A DNA stretch of 45,877 nt. It comes from Cyclobacteriaceae bacterium (GTDB lineage: Bacteria; Bacteroidota; Bacteroidia; Cytophagales; Cyclobacteriaceae). The stretch is taken from assembly GCA_029858965.1 (NCBI GenBank), contig JAOUDZ010000029.1:1-45877 (forward strand), written 5' to 3'. A program made the position numbers and the translations under genes. Of the stretch, positions 34,292-43,080 are shown piece after piece; within the stretch, counting starts at the first letter, position 1; each line of letters begins with the position of its first letter. The notes beneath the pieces are model-generated. The model was not told the origin of the DNA and searched no databases. It saw nothing but the letters and a program-made list of their open reading frames with translations.

Positions 34292-36469
34292 ATGCGTTGC
34301 GTCATACTGCTCCTTTTGTTGGGAATCTGCTCGATTACTTTTTCTCAGTCAGTCGCCAGAAAATGGAACGAAGCCACACTCACTGCGATTCGCATTGACA
34401 GGGTTCGGCCAACCGTTCAGGCACGCAACCTGTACCATGTTTCGATGGCTATGTACGATGCGTGGGCCGTTTACGACGATTCTGCATCCACTTATCTATT
34501 CCGAAAACCCGAGCTGGAAAAACCCGTTGATGTCGCTGCTGCGCGAAATGAAGCTATTAGTTATGCCGCTTTCCGATTGCTCATGCACCGGTATGTGAAT
34601 GCATTTCAGCCTGATACAATGAAACCTAAATTTGAAAGTATTTTCGTATCACTGATGCATGAATTGGGGTATGACGAATCCATTACCGATACAGATTACG
34701 CGACCGGGTCTCCGGCGATGATGGGAAACCACATTGCCTCCCTCATTATTAAATTTAGCCGTCAAGATGGTTCCAATGAAGACTATGACTATGCCAACAA
34801 GTTTTATGAACCCATTAACTCACCGCTTTTTCCTCTTGAACCCGGCAATCCCGGAATGGTTGACTGCAACCGATGGCAGCCGCTGGCGCTCAAACTGAAT
34901 TGCGATCAGAATGGAATTTGCTTTCCAGGTAGATCATCCGCCTTCCTTAGCGCAGAATGGGGCGAGGTTGTACCTTTCGCATTAAAGCAAGAAGACCTCG
35001 GTAAATTCACAAAGGGAAATTACGAATATTGGGTATATCATGATCCAGGTCCACCACCGTTACTGGACTCTGCACAAGGGCTGGCGTTATCTCAGGAATT
35101 CATGTGGAATTTTTCATTGGTATCAATTTGGTCTTCCCATCTCGATCAACGTGATGGTGTAATGATGGATATTTCCCCCGCCGCCAAAGGAAATATTCCG
35201 CCCGGTTCCTATCCCACTACCCTTGCAGGGCTGAAAGATTTTTACGACCTGACAGGCGGAGGTGATATTGGCCGCGGGTACACCAGCAATCCAAAAACAG
35301 GGTTACCTTATCAAAAGCAAATCGTACCACGGGGGGATTATGCGCGCGTATTGGCAGAGTTTTGGGCCGATGGCCCCAATTCGGAAACGCCTCCGGGGCA
35401 TTGGTTTACTATCTTGAATTATGTGAGCGATCACCCGTTACTCGAAAAAAAGTTTCAAGGGAAAGGACCTGTGCTGGACGCGCTGGAATGGGATGTGAAA
35501 TCCTATTTTATGTTGGGTGGTGCAATGCACGATGCCGCGGTTTCCGCGTGGGGGATAAAGGGATACTATGATTATGTACGCCCGATTTCTGCCATCCGCT
35601 TTATGGCTGACAAAGGTCAATCAACCAGCTCAGCTTTACCACACTATCACCCGGCAGGAATTCCATTACAGGAAGGCTTTATCGAACTGGTAAAGCAAAA
35701 CGATCCGCTGGCTGGTTCCGACCATGAAAATGTTGGCAAGATAAAACTGAAAAGCTGGAGGGGCACAAGCAACATACGCAATCCTGCAACAGATCAAGCC
35801 GGCGTGGGTTGGATCCTCGCTGAAAACTGGGTTCCGTACCAGCGATCCTCGTTTGTAACACCGCCTTTCGCAGGATACGTTTCCGGCCATTCAACCTTTT
35901 CAAGTGCGGGCGCAGAAATTCTTACATTACTTACCGGTGACGAATATTTTCCAGGAGGGCTGGGTGAGTTTGCGGCGAAGAAAAATAAATATTTGGTTTT
36001 TGAAGAAGGCCCCAGCAGGGATATTACCCTGCAGTGGGCACGTTACAAAGACGCCGCTGATCAGTGTAGCCTCTCCCGCATTTGGGGTGGCATACATCCC
36101 CCCGTAGATGACATGCCGGGGCGCCTGATAGGGAATAAGATCGGTACAGATGCTTTTTTTAAGGCGATGAATATCTTCAGCAATGTAATCAACGCGGTAA
36201 GCGAACCAGAGAAAGCAGCTGTCGCGGTGTCCGTCTACCCCAACCCTGTTGCGCGGGGTGAAACACTCACCATTGAGTCCCTGGATCAAGACACGTTTTT
36301 TCAATATGAGCTTGTGGACCTCCTTGGAAGGATTCACGGCATGGGCCAACGTTCTCCCTATGATTCATCCAAAATAGAAGTGGATCTTTCCACACTGTCC
36401 CCTGGCATCTACTTCGTCAGCGTAAAAACATCCGGCGGAAATTATGCCCAGAAAATTATGGTGCGATAA
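34292..36469 (+). CDS. vanadium-dependent haloperoxidase (PAP2 family) with T9SS sorting tail
   Basis: This 725-residue protein has a signal peptide (ending SITFSQS). The vanadate pocket motifs of the PAP2/haloperoxidase superfamily are present: K and R in KGYYDYVRP (about residue 423), VSGHS with the acid-base His (about 532) and SRIWGGIH (about 595). The last 85 residues, starting at VYPNPV and ending in GNYAQKIMVR, form a type A sorting domain for the type IX secretion system. The enzyme should therefore be exported across the outer membrane. It could oxidise halides with peroxide or act as a phosphatase; the motifs alone do not decide between these. Confidence 0.92.
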   Translation: MRCVILLLLLGICSITFSQSVARKWNEATLTAIRIDRVRPTVQARNLYHVSMAMYDAWAVYDDSASTYLFRKPELEKPVDVAAARNEAISYAAFRLLMHRYVNAFQPDTMKPKFESIFVSLMHELGYDESITDTDYATGSPAMMGNHIASLIIKFSRQDGSNEDYDYANKFYEPINSPLFPLEPGNPGMVDCNRWQPLALKLNCDQNGICFPGRSSAFLSAEWGEVVPFALKQEDLGKFTKGNYEYWVYHDPGPPPLLDSAQGLALSQEFMWNFSLVSIWSSHLDQRDGVMMDISPAAKGNIPPGSYPTTLAGLKDFYDLTGGGDIGRGYTSNPKTGLPYQKQIVPRGDYARVLAEFWADGPNSETPPGHWFTILNYVSDHPLLEKKFQGKGPVLDALEWDVKSYFMLGGAMHDAAVSAWGIKGYYDYVRPISAIRFMADKGQSTSSALPHYHPAGIPLQEGFIELVKQNDPLAGSDHENVGKIKLKSWRGTSNIRNPATDQAGVGWILAENWVPYQRSSFVTPPFAGYVSGHSTFSSAGAEILTLLTGDEYFPGGLGEFAAKKNKYLVFEEGPSRDITLQWARYKDAADQCSLSRIWGGIHPPVDDMPGRLIGNKIGTDAFFKAMNIFSNVINAVSEPEKAAVAVSVYPNPVARGETLTIESLDQDTFFQYELVDLLGRIHGMGQRSPYDSSKIEVDLSTLSPGIYFVSVKTSGGNYAQKIMVR

Positions 36470-36588
36470 CCCAATACATTTGTTCGGATACCTTATCTGC
36501 GTTGAAAAAGTGAGAAATAATCCAACTGCTCATTCAAGGATGTGACAATGACCTGATCAAAGGAATCGATGAATACAGGGGTGACACT

Positions 36589-37056
36589 ATGGATAAACAG
36601 AACGACATTACAATCTATACGGATGGAAGTTGCAATCCCCTTCACAAAATCGGAGGATGGGCTGCGATCCTGCTGATTGACGATAAGAAGGTTATCCTGA
36701 AAGGAAAGGAATTGAATACCACCAACCAGCGTATGGAACTCATCGCCGTGCTTGAATCGTTGGCCTATTTGAGGAAAAATAGCTTACTGGCAAATCCCAT
36801 TACGATATGTTCCGACAGTCAATATGTAGTCAACATACAGAAGAGATCCACGAACCTCACCGCGAATAACCTGTTAACTGGCAAAGGACAGTCTATCCGA
36901 AATGCTGACCTGGTTAAAAAACTTATCGATCATTTCGCTAGCGGATTAATTAAATTCACCAAAGTGGTCGCCCATCAAAAAGTACTACACAATGAAAACC
37001 ATAATCGCGAGGCTGATAAAATAGCGCGGCGAATTGTTCGCGATCATTTCCGGTAG
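36589..37056 (+). CDS. ribonuclease H (type 1)
   Basis: This 155-residue protein has the RNase HI active-site set: Asp in YTDGSCNP, Glu in NQRMELIAV, Asp in CSDSQYVV and the final Asp in NREADKIARR. A His-bearing loop (VVAHQK) is also seen. The enzyme cuts the RNA strand of RNA:DNA hybrids in the cytosol. GGWAAILL after the first Asp and the length match the family. The start is supported by AGGGG seven bases before the ATG, one of the few clear ribosome sites in the window. A small methyltransferase gene follows after 70 bases. Confidence 0.92.
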   Translation: MDKQNDITIYTDGSCNPLHKIGGWAAILLIDDKKVILKGKELNTTNQRMELIAVLESLAYLRKNSLLANPITICSDSQYVVNIQKRSTNLTANNLLTGKGQSIRNADLVKKLIDHFASGLIKFTKVVAHQKVLHNENHNREADKIARRIVRDHFR

Positions 37057-37126
37057 CGGAATTCATAGTAATGAGGAAACAATTCAAATATAAGCTATGC
37101 CTATTTAGTTCGTAAGCAAACACGAG

Positions 37127-37651
37127 ATGGAACTTCATACAGCAGTACGACTCATTGAAAGTGGTGTGCCCCAGGGGGTAGAAATACAACAATGGGCGGA
37201 TCTTGGAGCAGGAAATGGTTTGTTCACCAAAGCATTGGCTACTTTGCTTGGCAAAGGGAGTACGGTGACTGCAGTTGATACCGATGAAAGTGCGCTGCGA
37301 AGTATTATGTTGCCTTCGAAGGACGTAATCCTGAATAAAATTCATTTAGATTTCAGCAGTACAACTTTGGAAATGAGAAACCTCGATGGCATATTGATGG
37401 CCAATTCACTGCACTTCATCCCTGAAAAAGCCTTCATGCTTGATCGATTCGCAAGCTGCTTGCATGCTTCCGGCAGGTTAATCGTTGTTGAATACAATAC
37501 GAATATTGCCAATCCCTGGGTTCCCTATCCGATAAGTTTCCATGTTCTACAAAAGCTTGCAGCCAAACAATTCAACGCCATCACAAAAATTGGAGAAACG
37601 CATTCTGCTTATAGCCGCGCGAATATGTACGCAGCATTGCTCATACCCTGA
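37127..37651 (+). CDS. small class I SAM-dependent methyltransferase
   Basis: This 174-residue protein shows motif I as ADLGAGNGLFTKALA, the acidic residue after strand 2 in VTAVDTDESAL, and LDGILMANSLHFIPEK as the post-motif region. RLIVVEYN follows as strand 5. It is short for the family and lacks a distinct substrate-binding cap, so the substrate cannot be inferred. It is probably cytosolic. It follows RNase H on the same strand after a 70-base gap and converges with the SemiSWEET gene. Confidence 0.85.
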   Translation: MELHTAVRLIESGVPQGVEIQQWADLGAGNGLFTKALATLLGKGSTVTAVDTDESALRSIMLPSKDVILNKIHLDFSSTTLEMRNLDGILMANSLHFIPEKAFMLDRFASCLHASGRLIVVEYNTNIANPWVPYPISFHVLQKLAAKQFNAITKIGETHSAYSRANMYAALLIP

Positions 37652-37710
37652 GCGGGCTGCCTTCTCCTGCTATTGAAATTCATGAGATATGTCGACCTTT
37701 TTCAAAAGAT

Positions 37711-37725
37711 AAGGCAGCCTGCCTT
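37711..37725 (-). terminator. possible hairpin terminator after SemiSWEET
   Basis: AAGGCA (37711-37716) and TGCCTT (37720-37725) pair around a 3-base loop. On the minus strand, after the SemiSWEET stop, the hairpin is followed by ATCTTTTG, a weak T-run. It could also serve the convergent methyltransferase gene. Support is modest. Confidence 0.35.
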
Positions 37726-37736
37726 TCCAAAAACGA

Positions 37737-37994
37737 TCAGTTCTTAAAGCGAAGCTTAAAAAATAGCAATGTTGAAGCGAGCATCAGCGTGAGCAGGTTG
37801 GCGGCAATCACCGGGATATCCCGTACAAGAATACCATATGCAAGCCACAACACCACGCCAAGGCAAAAAAGTGAAAACATTCCCAGCGACAAATCTTTTG
37901 CCGAGCGACTCTTCCAGGTTTTGAGAACCTGGGGGAGGAACGCAATGGTTGTTAACATCCCCGCGGTAAGACCAATTAGTTGTATCGTGTTCAT
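37737..37994 (-). CDS. SemiSWEET sugar transporter
   Basis: This 85-residue membrane protein has three predicted helices (GLTAGMLTTIAFL, then FSLFCLGVVLWLAYGIL, then ANLLTLMLASTLLFF). The PQ-loop LPQVLKTW is followed by RSAKDLSLGMF, the family signature. SemiSWEETs work as dimers to move sugars along their gradient across the inner membrane. The ATG at 37994 is chosen: the open frame extends to 38192, but the added 66 residues are hydrophilic and unlike the family. It is the last of several minus-strand genes after DUF4421. Confidence 0.92.
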   Translation of the reverse strand: MNTIQLIGLTAGMLTTIAFLPQVLKTWKSRSAKDLSLGMFSLFCLGVVLWLAYGILVRDIPVIAANLLTLMLASTLLFFKLRFKN

Positions 37995-38191
37995 AAAATT
38001 TACTTTAGCCAATATCCTGTTCGTACTTATGAGATTAGCATATGCAAACTTAACGAAAGACATGCCCAGATAGTTGGCGGATGTAATTTTATCTGAGCCC
38101 ATGACAACTATAACGTTTGCGGAAAAAAAGCTATCGAAAAGGAGTGTTTCGAAAGTACCCTGCCTGCTAGGCAGTTGTCTACGATTGCACA

Positions 38192-39250
38192 CTAGAATAC
38201 GCTTGTGGGAATAAACTTTTCCAGGTGATAGAACCTAAGGCCTATTGTAAGCATTATTTTCAAATCACTTGTCGTGAAATAGGAGGGATTGAGTTTAAAA
38301 TAGCCGGCTTCGTAAACGCCTTTCAGTGTTGCATAAGTTTTAGCACCGTTATACCCAACATTCAGCGCGAAAAACCCTGCCCACTCAGCATTTAGTTTTG
38401 TTTGCGTACCTGTTTCGGCCTTGTATATATTGCAGGCGAGACCGGGACCAACAAAAACTATAGGTGAAACAAAAAACCTGCCCCCGTACATGGCAAAGTT
38501 ATGGCCGTAACCGCCCATGATGATTAAACCTGGAGACCTTACATACGATAAACCTACCTGATTGCCATAGATTTCACGCGTGTCAAGCCCTGCAGGAACT
38601 ATTGGCGATTTCATGCCAATTGAACGGTAGAATGGTTCAAGTCTCAATAGGAATGATCCGGCTGACCGACGTTGCAGCTCGTTTTGGAAGTTTGCCGCGC
38701 GCCATGAATATTTTTTGCAGTTGAAGTAATAGCTTAGTTGAATTCCTGTCCTCGAAAGATGAATATCCGGAGCAGAACTAAAATCTCCTCCCTGATCCAC
38801 AACAATTACGCCTTTGCTGTCGCTGTAGGATGCGCGTATCGCCAATTTTCTTCCGGTAGAACTAAAGACTAACTTAAACTGTGACAGGTTTTGCCGGTCT
38901 TCGTCAAGGATCCTGACTTTGGGCAATGAATAGCTCAGGTCAAAATCAATGAATTTATAGCTCAGACCGAATCCAACCAGATCATTCACATTGTTATAAA
39001 GGGCAGTATTGACTTCGCTATCATTCTTTCGTTCTGATCCGTACGCAAGACTCGAACCCTGCGCACCATAGAATAAACGAACATCGTTTTCCCTCCGATA
39101 TCTTTGAATGTAAAACGAATCAGCATCCGATGGTGCCCTTAGCAAAGCTGCCGATAGGGCCATAGGCCTTGCCGGAGATAACACATCTTGCGCGGCAACT
39201 TGCGCTGCTAAACCCTCGCATAGAAGCATTATCAGACAATACCATTTCAT
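38192..39250 (-). CDS. DUF4421 outer-membrane beta-barrel protein
   Basis: This 352-residue protein has a signal peptide (cleavage near AAQVAAQ). Numerous amphipathic strands follow, such as GFGLSYKFIDFDLSYSLP, FKLVFSSTGRKLAIRASY and LRLEPFYRS. It ends with a strand carrying an aromatic C-terminus (FIPTSVF), as in outer-membrane barrels. The YNNVNDLVGFGLSYKFIDFD segment is characteristic of DUF4421, a Bacteroidota family of unknown role. It is separated from the three-repeat small protein by about 264 bases on the same strand. Confidence 0.82.
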   Translation of the reverse strand: MKWYCLIMLLCEGLAAQVAAQDVLSPARPMALSAALLRAPSDADSFYIQRYRRENDVRLFYGAQGSSLAYGSERKNDSEVNTALYNNVNDLVGFGLSYKFIDFDLSYSLPKVRILDEDRQNLSQFKLVFSSTGRKLAIRASYSDSKGVIVVDQGGDFSSAPDIHLSRTGIQLSYYFNCKKYSWRAANFQNELQRRSAGSFLLRLEPFYRSIGMKSPIVPAGLDTREIYGNQVGLSYVRSPGLIIMGGYGHNFAMYGGRFFVSPIVFVGPGLACNIYKAETGTQTKLNAEWAGFFALNVGYNGAKTYATLKGVYEAGYFKLNPSYFTTSDLKIMLTIGLRFYHLEKFIPTSVF

Positions 39251-39514
39251 CTAAAAGATCATTGAATCGCCATGATAACGATTAACAATAAATTTCAAAA
39301 GCAAGCTAACGATTATTCAGATGAGTTTTTTGGCATCCAGGTTTCTCCGTGGGATGCCGCACGTAGGAAGCTACTGTTGGCAGGAAATAATACCTATTGA
39401 CCCGATTCGGCCATGAAAAAAATCAGATCAAATCGCTGGAAAAAAGAAAGGCAGAAAAATTTTCCTGCAGGCAGCAAAGTTGAAGTAACTATTGACACGC
39501 TAGACCTCAGCTAT

Positions 39515-39853
39515 TCACTCCCTGCCCAGGCGTTGTACGCCCTTTGAAATGATCCAACTCGGCGTGCCTGATGATTTGAGGTTGTTCTCGGCGAGCTTTT
39601 CTTTTCTCGCAGGTTGACCAACTCTTTTAGAAATCATCCAGGTCGGTGCGATAGATTTTGCTTTTATGTGAGACTGCCTGAGTCGCGCGTCAGTGAACAA
39701 GCGCTTATTGGCTATCCGTTGAACATCCTTTGAGGTTCTCCATGCCGGAGGCAAATCGCTTTTGGTTTGTGCGTTTACGACCACTGCGCTTGCCATAAAG
39801 AAAAAAATAAAAAAAACAGTTGTCGTTGATATGCCCACCGTGAAATTTCTCAT
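39515..39853 (-). CDS. small secreted protein with three P-x-W-x-x-SK-x-V repeats
   Basis: This 112-residue protein has an N-terminal signal peptide ending VVVNAQ. The mature part (about 80 residues, basic) carries three copies of one short motif: PPAWRTSKDVQRI, APTWMISKRVGQP and TPSWIISKGVQRL, spaced about 35 residues apart. I do not recognise a family. The protein could be envelope-bound or secreted. It lies downstream of a NarL-type response regulator on the same strand (gap 115 bases). Its leader carries a perfect inverted repeat around a possible ribosome site, which hints at regulated translation. Confidence 0.7.
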   Translation of the reverse strand: MRNFTVGISTTTVFFIFFFMASAVVVNAQTKSDLPPAWRTSKDVQRIANKRLFTDARLRQSHIKAKSIAPTWMISKRVGQPARKEKLAENNLKSSGTPSWIISKGVQRLGRE

Positions 39854-39855
39854 AG

Positions 39856-39889
39856 CGCCGTTAGTTTGTTCCTATTTGAATTAACGGCG
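39856..39889 (-). promoter_or_regulatory. leader hairpin upstream of the three-repeat small protein
   Basis: CGCCGTTA (39856-39863) and TAACGGCG (39882-39889) are exact inverse complements, an 8-base stem with an 18-base loop. On the transcribed minus strand the hairpin ends 2 bases before the ATG at 39853, and the loop contains ATAGGAAC, a possible ribosome-binding site. It could control translation or be a regulator site. Confidence 0.5.
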
Positions 39890-39968
39890 TATTGGGGCAT
39901 GGATCGCTCCGGAAAATCACTGGTTTTACATCCGTATTTACACGGATATTGTGGGACGAACGGGGCTC

Positions 39969-40604
39969 TTATTGGAGTATTTTCAACTCATAAGCTTTTT
40001 TTACCAACTCTGCACTATTATTGACCTTCATTTTTTTAAGCATATTGATCCGGTGTGACTCCACGGTACGAATACTAATTCCCAATTTATCCGCTATTTG
40101 TTTCGTACTGCAGCCCTTGGCAACGAGTTCCAACACTTCCTTTTCCCGGGGTGTCAGATCGCCCAGCGCAATACTTTCAGGTTTGGAATACGGCTCAACC
40201 AAGATATTAGTGACCAAAGGACTAAAGTATTTTCCGCCCTCAAAAACGGTGTTGATAGCCCGTTCCAGGTCATACCGGTCTATGTTTTTGAGCAGATAAC
40301 CCGATGCGCCTATGCGTAACGCATGCTGTATGTATTCCCGCTCTTCGTGCATGGAGAGGATAATGAATTTCATGGAGGGGTAATCCAATGACAGCTTCTC
40401 CAACGCTTGCAGACCCGACATAACCGGCATATTGATATCCGCAAGGATAATGTCAGGTTGCTCCTCCTGAGCAAGCTCCAACAATTGCTTACCATTTTCC
40501 GCCTCTCCTACAATTTCGAAATCTTCGATTTTACCCAGCATAGACTTGAACCCCGCGCGGATAAGTGGGTGATCGTCTGCTAACAGTATTCGTATTTTGC
40601 GCAT
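39969..40604 (-). CDS. NarL/FixJ-type response regulator
   Basis: This 211-residue protein has a receiver domain (residues 1-120) with acidic residues D10 and D11, phosphoacceptor D56 in ILADINMP, and the Lys in GYLLKNID. A LuxR-type helix-turn-helix is at about 148-208 (LTPREKEVLELVAKG, then QIADKLGISIRTVESH). When phosphorylated it should dimerise and bind promoters. It starts 9 bases after the stop of the histidine kinase, its obvious partner. The three-repeat secreted protein downstream may be a target or operon member. Confidence 0.96.
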   Translation of the reverse strand: MRKIRILLADDHPLIRAGFKSMLGKIEDFEIVGEAENGKQLLELAQEEQPDIILADINMPVMSGLQALEKLSLDYPSMKFIILSMHEEREYIQHALRIGASGYLLKNIDRYDLERAINTVFEGGKYFSPLVTNILVEPYSKPESIALGDLTPREKEVLELVAKGCSTKQIADKLGISIRTVESHRINMLKKMKVNNSAELVKKAYELKILQ

Positions 40605-40613
40605 ACCACTACT

Positions 40614-42464
40614 TTATTGTATCGGAATATGAACTTCTATTGTTGTCCCAATACCCGGTGCAGAATGTATCTCTGCGGTACCATTTAATAGCGTGGCACG
40701 CTCCTGTATATTTCGTAGACCCGATCCCAGATTGTTTACCATTTCATCTTTGCTGAACCCTTTTCCATTATCTTCCAATACAAAGTAAACTTCGTCTGCT
40801 TTGTCGATCACATATAAGTTTACTGTCGAGGCTTCGGCATATTTGACCATGTTATTCAATCCTTCCTGAGCAATCCTAAACACTGCGATACTAATTTCAA
40901 AATCCAGATAGTGTTCTGTCTCATGAATATATCTAAAATCGATTGTCGCGGATGAATATTTTCGAACCATATCACACAGTCCGTTCAGCGCAGCTTCAAG
41001 CCCAAAATCTACGATGGCCTGCGGCATGACGTGGTATGATATTCGTTTCACCTCAGCAATAGTTTCATCGATTTGAGATTTGATCTGCTCGCTCCACGCA
41101 TTTCCACTTTGAAGCATATCCACCTGCATGCGTAGCGCCATCAGCATCTGACCAACTCCATCGTGCAATTCCTTAGTAATCCGGCGGCGTTCATTCTCCT
41201 GTCCTTCTACTAGTGCCGCAGCGCGCGCACGCGCTGACCGTACCTCCATTTCCTGAAATCTTCGAAGTTCATCTCGCATACCAATTAACGACAGCCCCAA
41301 TTCATCTTCACCACTAAGTGTCGTAAAAGGAGCGTCAAAATTGCCCGAGCCAATTTCGCGTGCAAATAATGTTTTTCGTTCCAGCCCTTGCGTCAACTGA
41401 CGGATCGCCAGCGCCATCTCACCAATCTCATCTGTGGAGTTCCGCAGAGTCCTACCCTCAGGTATCATACCCTTAGAAAGAGTCACAATAATTTCCTTTA
41501 GCGCTAAAACTGGCCTGACAATTATGTTTGAAAGGAGATATGTAGTAAATATTGTCAATAAGAGAATTACCAACGTAATCACCGCAAAATAATTTCTGAG
41601 TTGAATGATCGGTTGCATCGCTTCACTTTCATCCATTTCTGATACAATGACCCATTGCAGGTCCCTGTTTTCAATATTGCGATAAACACTAAGGACAGAG
41701 ACATCGCGATAATCTTTAAGGATGCTCTGGCCGGGCAACTGCTGAAATGCGCTCTTCACAGCATCTGTCCTAACACTTATTCTGGAAGGAAGACTGTCTG
41801 GAAAGAAGCGAGACGAAGATCGCATCGTATAATCATGACCAACAATGTAGGATTCACCTGAACTACCCATCCCGGTTGTCTCTCGTAATATTTTTTCAAC
41901 CTTCTCAAAATTTTCCTGAACCAAGACAATTCCCACTACATCTGCATTTTCCAGGATAGGGACATAGTAAAAGAGTAACACCTGCTTGTTCGGCGAATAG
42001 CTTGTAGCATCAATGATTCGCAACCGATTCGGTGAAATTGAAACGGCGGAATCAATTTCTTTTAATAGCCCTTCAGGATACATTTCCCTATCTGTACTAA
42101 ACAATTGGCGATGTTGCGTATCAAATACATGCAGATTCTTAAAATTATACAGCTTGCACAAATTTTCGATATCAGCAAGATCTTGGCTCATCTGGTCCGT
42201 GGTGGACAACCTTACTCGATCACTGTAAATTCTCGAAAACTTATCTTCTAGCTGAAGGGCTTCCAGATTTTGCTGTGATCTGAAAAAGTAACTTTCCACA
42301 AGGTCCTTTTTTAGAATGTTTATGGAAGAAAGTTGATCCAACGAGCGCTGAATAAGTGTGTTGCGTAAAACGATATAAAAAGTAATGGAAAGCGTTATGA
42401 TTATGAACAAACCAAGCACGCTATGAGAAAGAGTTAGTTTAGCGAAAATCTTAAGATTTCTCAT
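40614..42464 (-). CDS. membrane sensor histidine kinase (HisKA_3 type) with extracytoplasmic sensor
   Basis: This 616-residue protein has transmembrane helices at about 10-33 and 292-313 flanking a periplasmic domain of about 255 residues that looks like a double-Cache sensor. A HAMP linker follows (about 313-366). The dimerisation and phosphorylation region is RRRITKELHDGVGQ with H434. The HATPase domain has N538 in the N-box and DNGKGF at 565-570. The architecture is that of NarX/DegS-like kinases paired with LuxR-type regulators, and the regulator gene follows after 9 bases. The ligand is unknown; Cache domains often sense small organic molecules. Confidence 0.94.
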   Translation of the reverse strand: MRNLKIFAKLTLSHSVLGLFIIITLSITFYIVLRNTLIQRSLDQLSSINILKKDLVESYFFRSQQNLEALQLEDKFSRIYSDRVRLSTTDQMSQDLADIENLCKLYNFKNLHVFDTQHRQLFSTDREMYPEGLLKEIDSAVSISPNRLRIIDATSYSPNKQVLLFYYVPILENADVVGIVLVQENFEKVEKILRETTGMGSSGESYIVGHDYTMRSSSRFFPDSLPSRISVRTDAVKSAFQQLPGQSILKDYRDVSVLSVYRNIENRDLQWVIVSEMDESEAMQPIIQLRNYFAVITLVILLLTIFTTYLLSNIIVRPVLALKEIIVTLSKGMIPEGRTLRNSTDEIGEMALAIRQLTQGLERKTLFAREIGSGNFDAPFTTLSGEDELGLSLIGMRDELRRFQEMEVRSARARAAALVEGQENERRRITKELHDGVGQMLMALRMQVDMLQSGNAWSEQIKSQIDETIAEVKRISYHVMPQAIVDFGLEAALNGLCDMVRKYSSATIDFRYIHETEHYLDFEISIAVFRIAQEGLNNMVKYAEASTVNLYVIDKADEVYFVLEDNGKGFSKDEMVNNLGSGLRNIQERATLLNGTAEIHSAPGIGTTIEVHIPIQ

Positions 42465-42569
42465 AAACCATAAGGAAAAAGGATAATGCAGCAGTAAAAT
42501 ATGGAATATTCTACAATAAGACGCCTTGATTCAGGGCTATGACACGAAGGGAGGATATTTTCCTGGAGC

Positions 42570-42603
42570 AAAAAAAAAGCTGCCATTTTACTGGCAGCTT
42601 TTT
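42570..42603 (-). terminator. strong intrinsic terminator, bidirectional in form
   Basis: GCTGCC and GGCAGC form a 6-base GC-rich stem around an 8-base loop, flanked by a run of A on one side and T on the other, which lengthens the stem by A:T pairs. On the minus strand it follows the stop of the Lys/Ala peptide gene at 42617 by 13 bases and is followed by a run of 9 T. It also isolates the histidine kinase gene from upstream transcription. Confidence 0.85.
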
Positions 42604-42616
42604 CATCCATAATGGA

Positions 42617-42721
42617 TTACTTCTTTTTCTTAGCTGCTTTCTTTGCAGTTTTCTTCTTCGCTGCTTTTTTCGCAGGTTTCTTAGCTGCTTTCTTTGCAGC
42701 CTTTTTCGCTTTTTTTGCCAT
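42617..42721 (-). CDS. 34-residue Lys/Ala-rich histone H1-like peptide
   Basis: This minus-strand gene encodes MAKKAKKAAKKAAKKPA and continues in the same style to four Lys and a TAA stop. Of 34 residues, 19 are Lys and 12 Ala, with single Pro and Thr, arranged in KKAA units. This resembles the C-terminal tails of histone H1-like nucleoid proteins in bacteria, so DNA or RNA binding is likely. A perfect intrinsic terminator follows the stop, and an AT-rich leader lies upstream, both supporting a real gene. An overlapping plus-strand reading of Phe/Cys/Leu is its antisense shadow. Confidence 0.8.
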   Translation of the reverse strand: MAKKAKKAAKKAAKKPAKKAAKKKTAKKAAKKKK

Positions 42722-43080
42722 AGCGTTTTTTGTTTAAGTTAAAAAAAATTTAAAATCAACTTCATATAAACAAAATTCACAATGAAATTGATCTACAAAT
42801 ATAACTTAGTTATGTTGGAATGCAAATTTTCAAGAAATTTTGCGTAAATGAATTTTACACATCGATGTCGTCATTTTGAATGGTAAACAATTTGGCTGAT
42901 CGAATTTATTAATCTTCACGCATAACATTCACTTGATGCAGTAACATGTTTTGATACACATGCACTCAATTGCGTAATCAAAATAAGTATGGTTATGCAA
43001 GATTCGACACGATATTCCACCCGTTCAACAACTAATATTGCGTGTGGTCTGTAATATCGTGCATCAGACTAAAGTGAAAA
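42722..43080. other. AT-rich intergenic region upstream of the Lys/Ala peptide gene
   Basis: About 359 bases without a recognisable gene lie between two minus-strand genes. The part next to the peptide gene is very AT-rich and should contain its promoter and leader. No convincing -7 box, small RNA, or terminator for the channel gene could be identified. Confidence 0.4.

Noticed and set aside
39413-39547. Plus-strand reading of 44 residues starting with a Lys/Arg-rich stretch
   Set aside because: It overlaps the end of the three-repeat secreted protein on the other strand and has no recognisable product or promoter.
42539-42742. Plus-strand reading rich in Phe, Leu and Cys
   Set aside because: It is the antisense image of the Lys/Ala peptide gene and runs through that gene's terminator.
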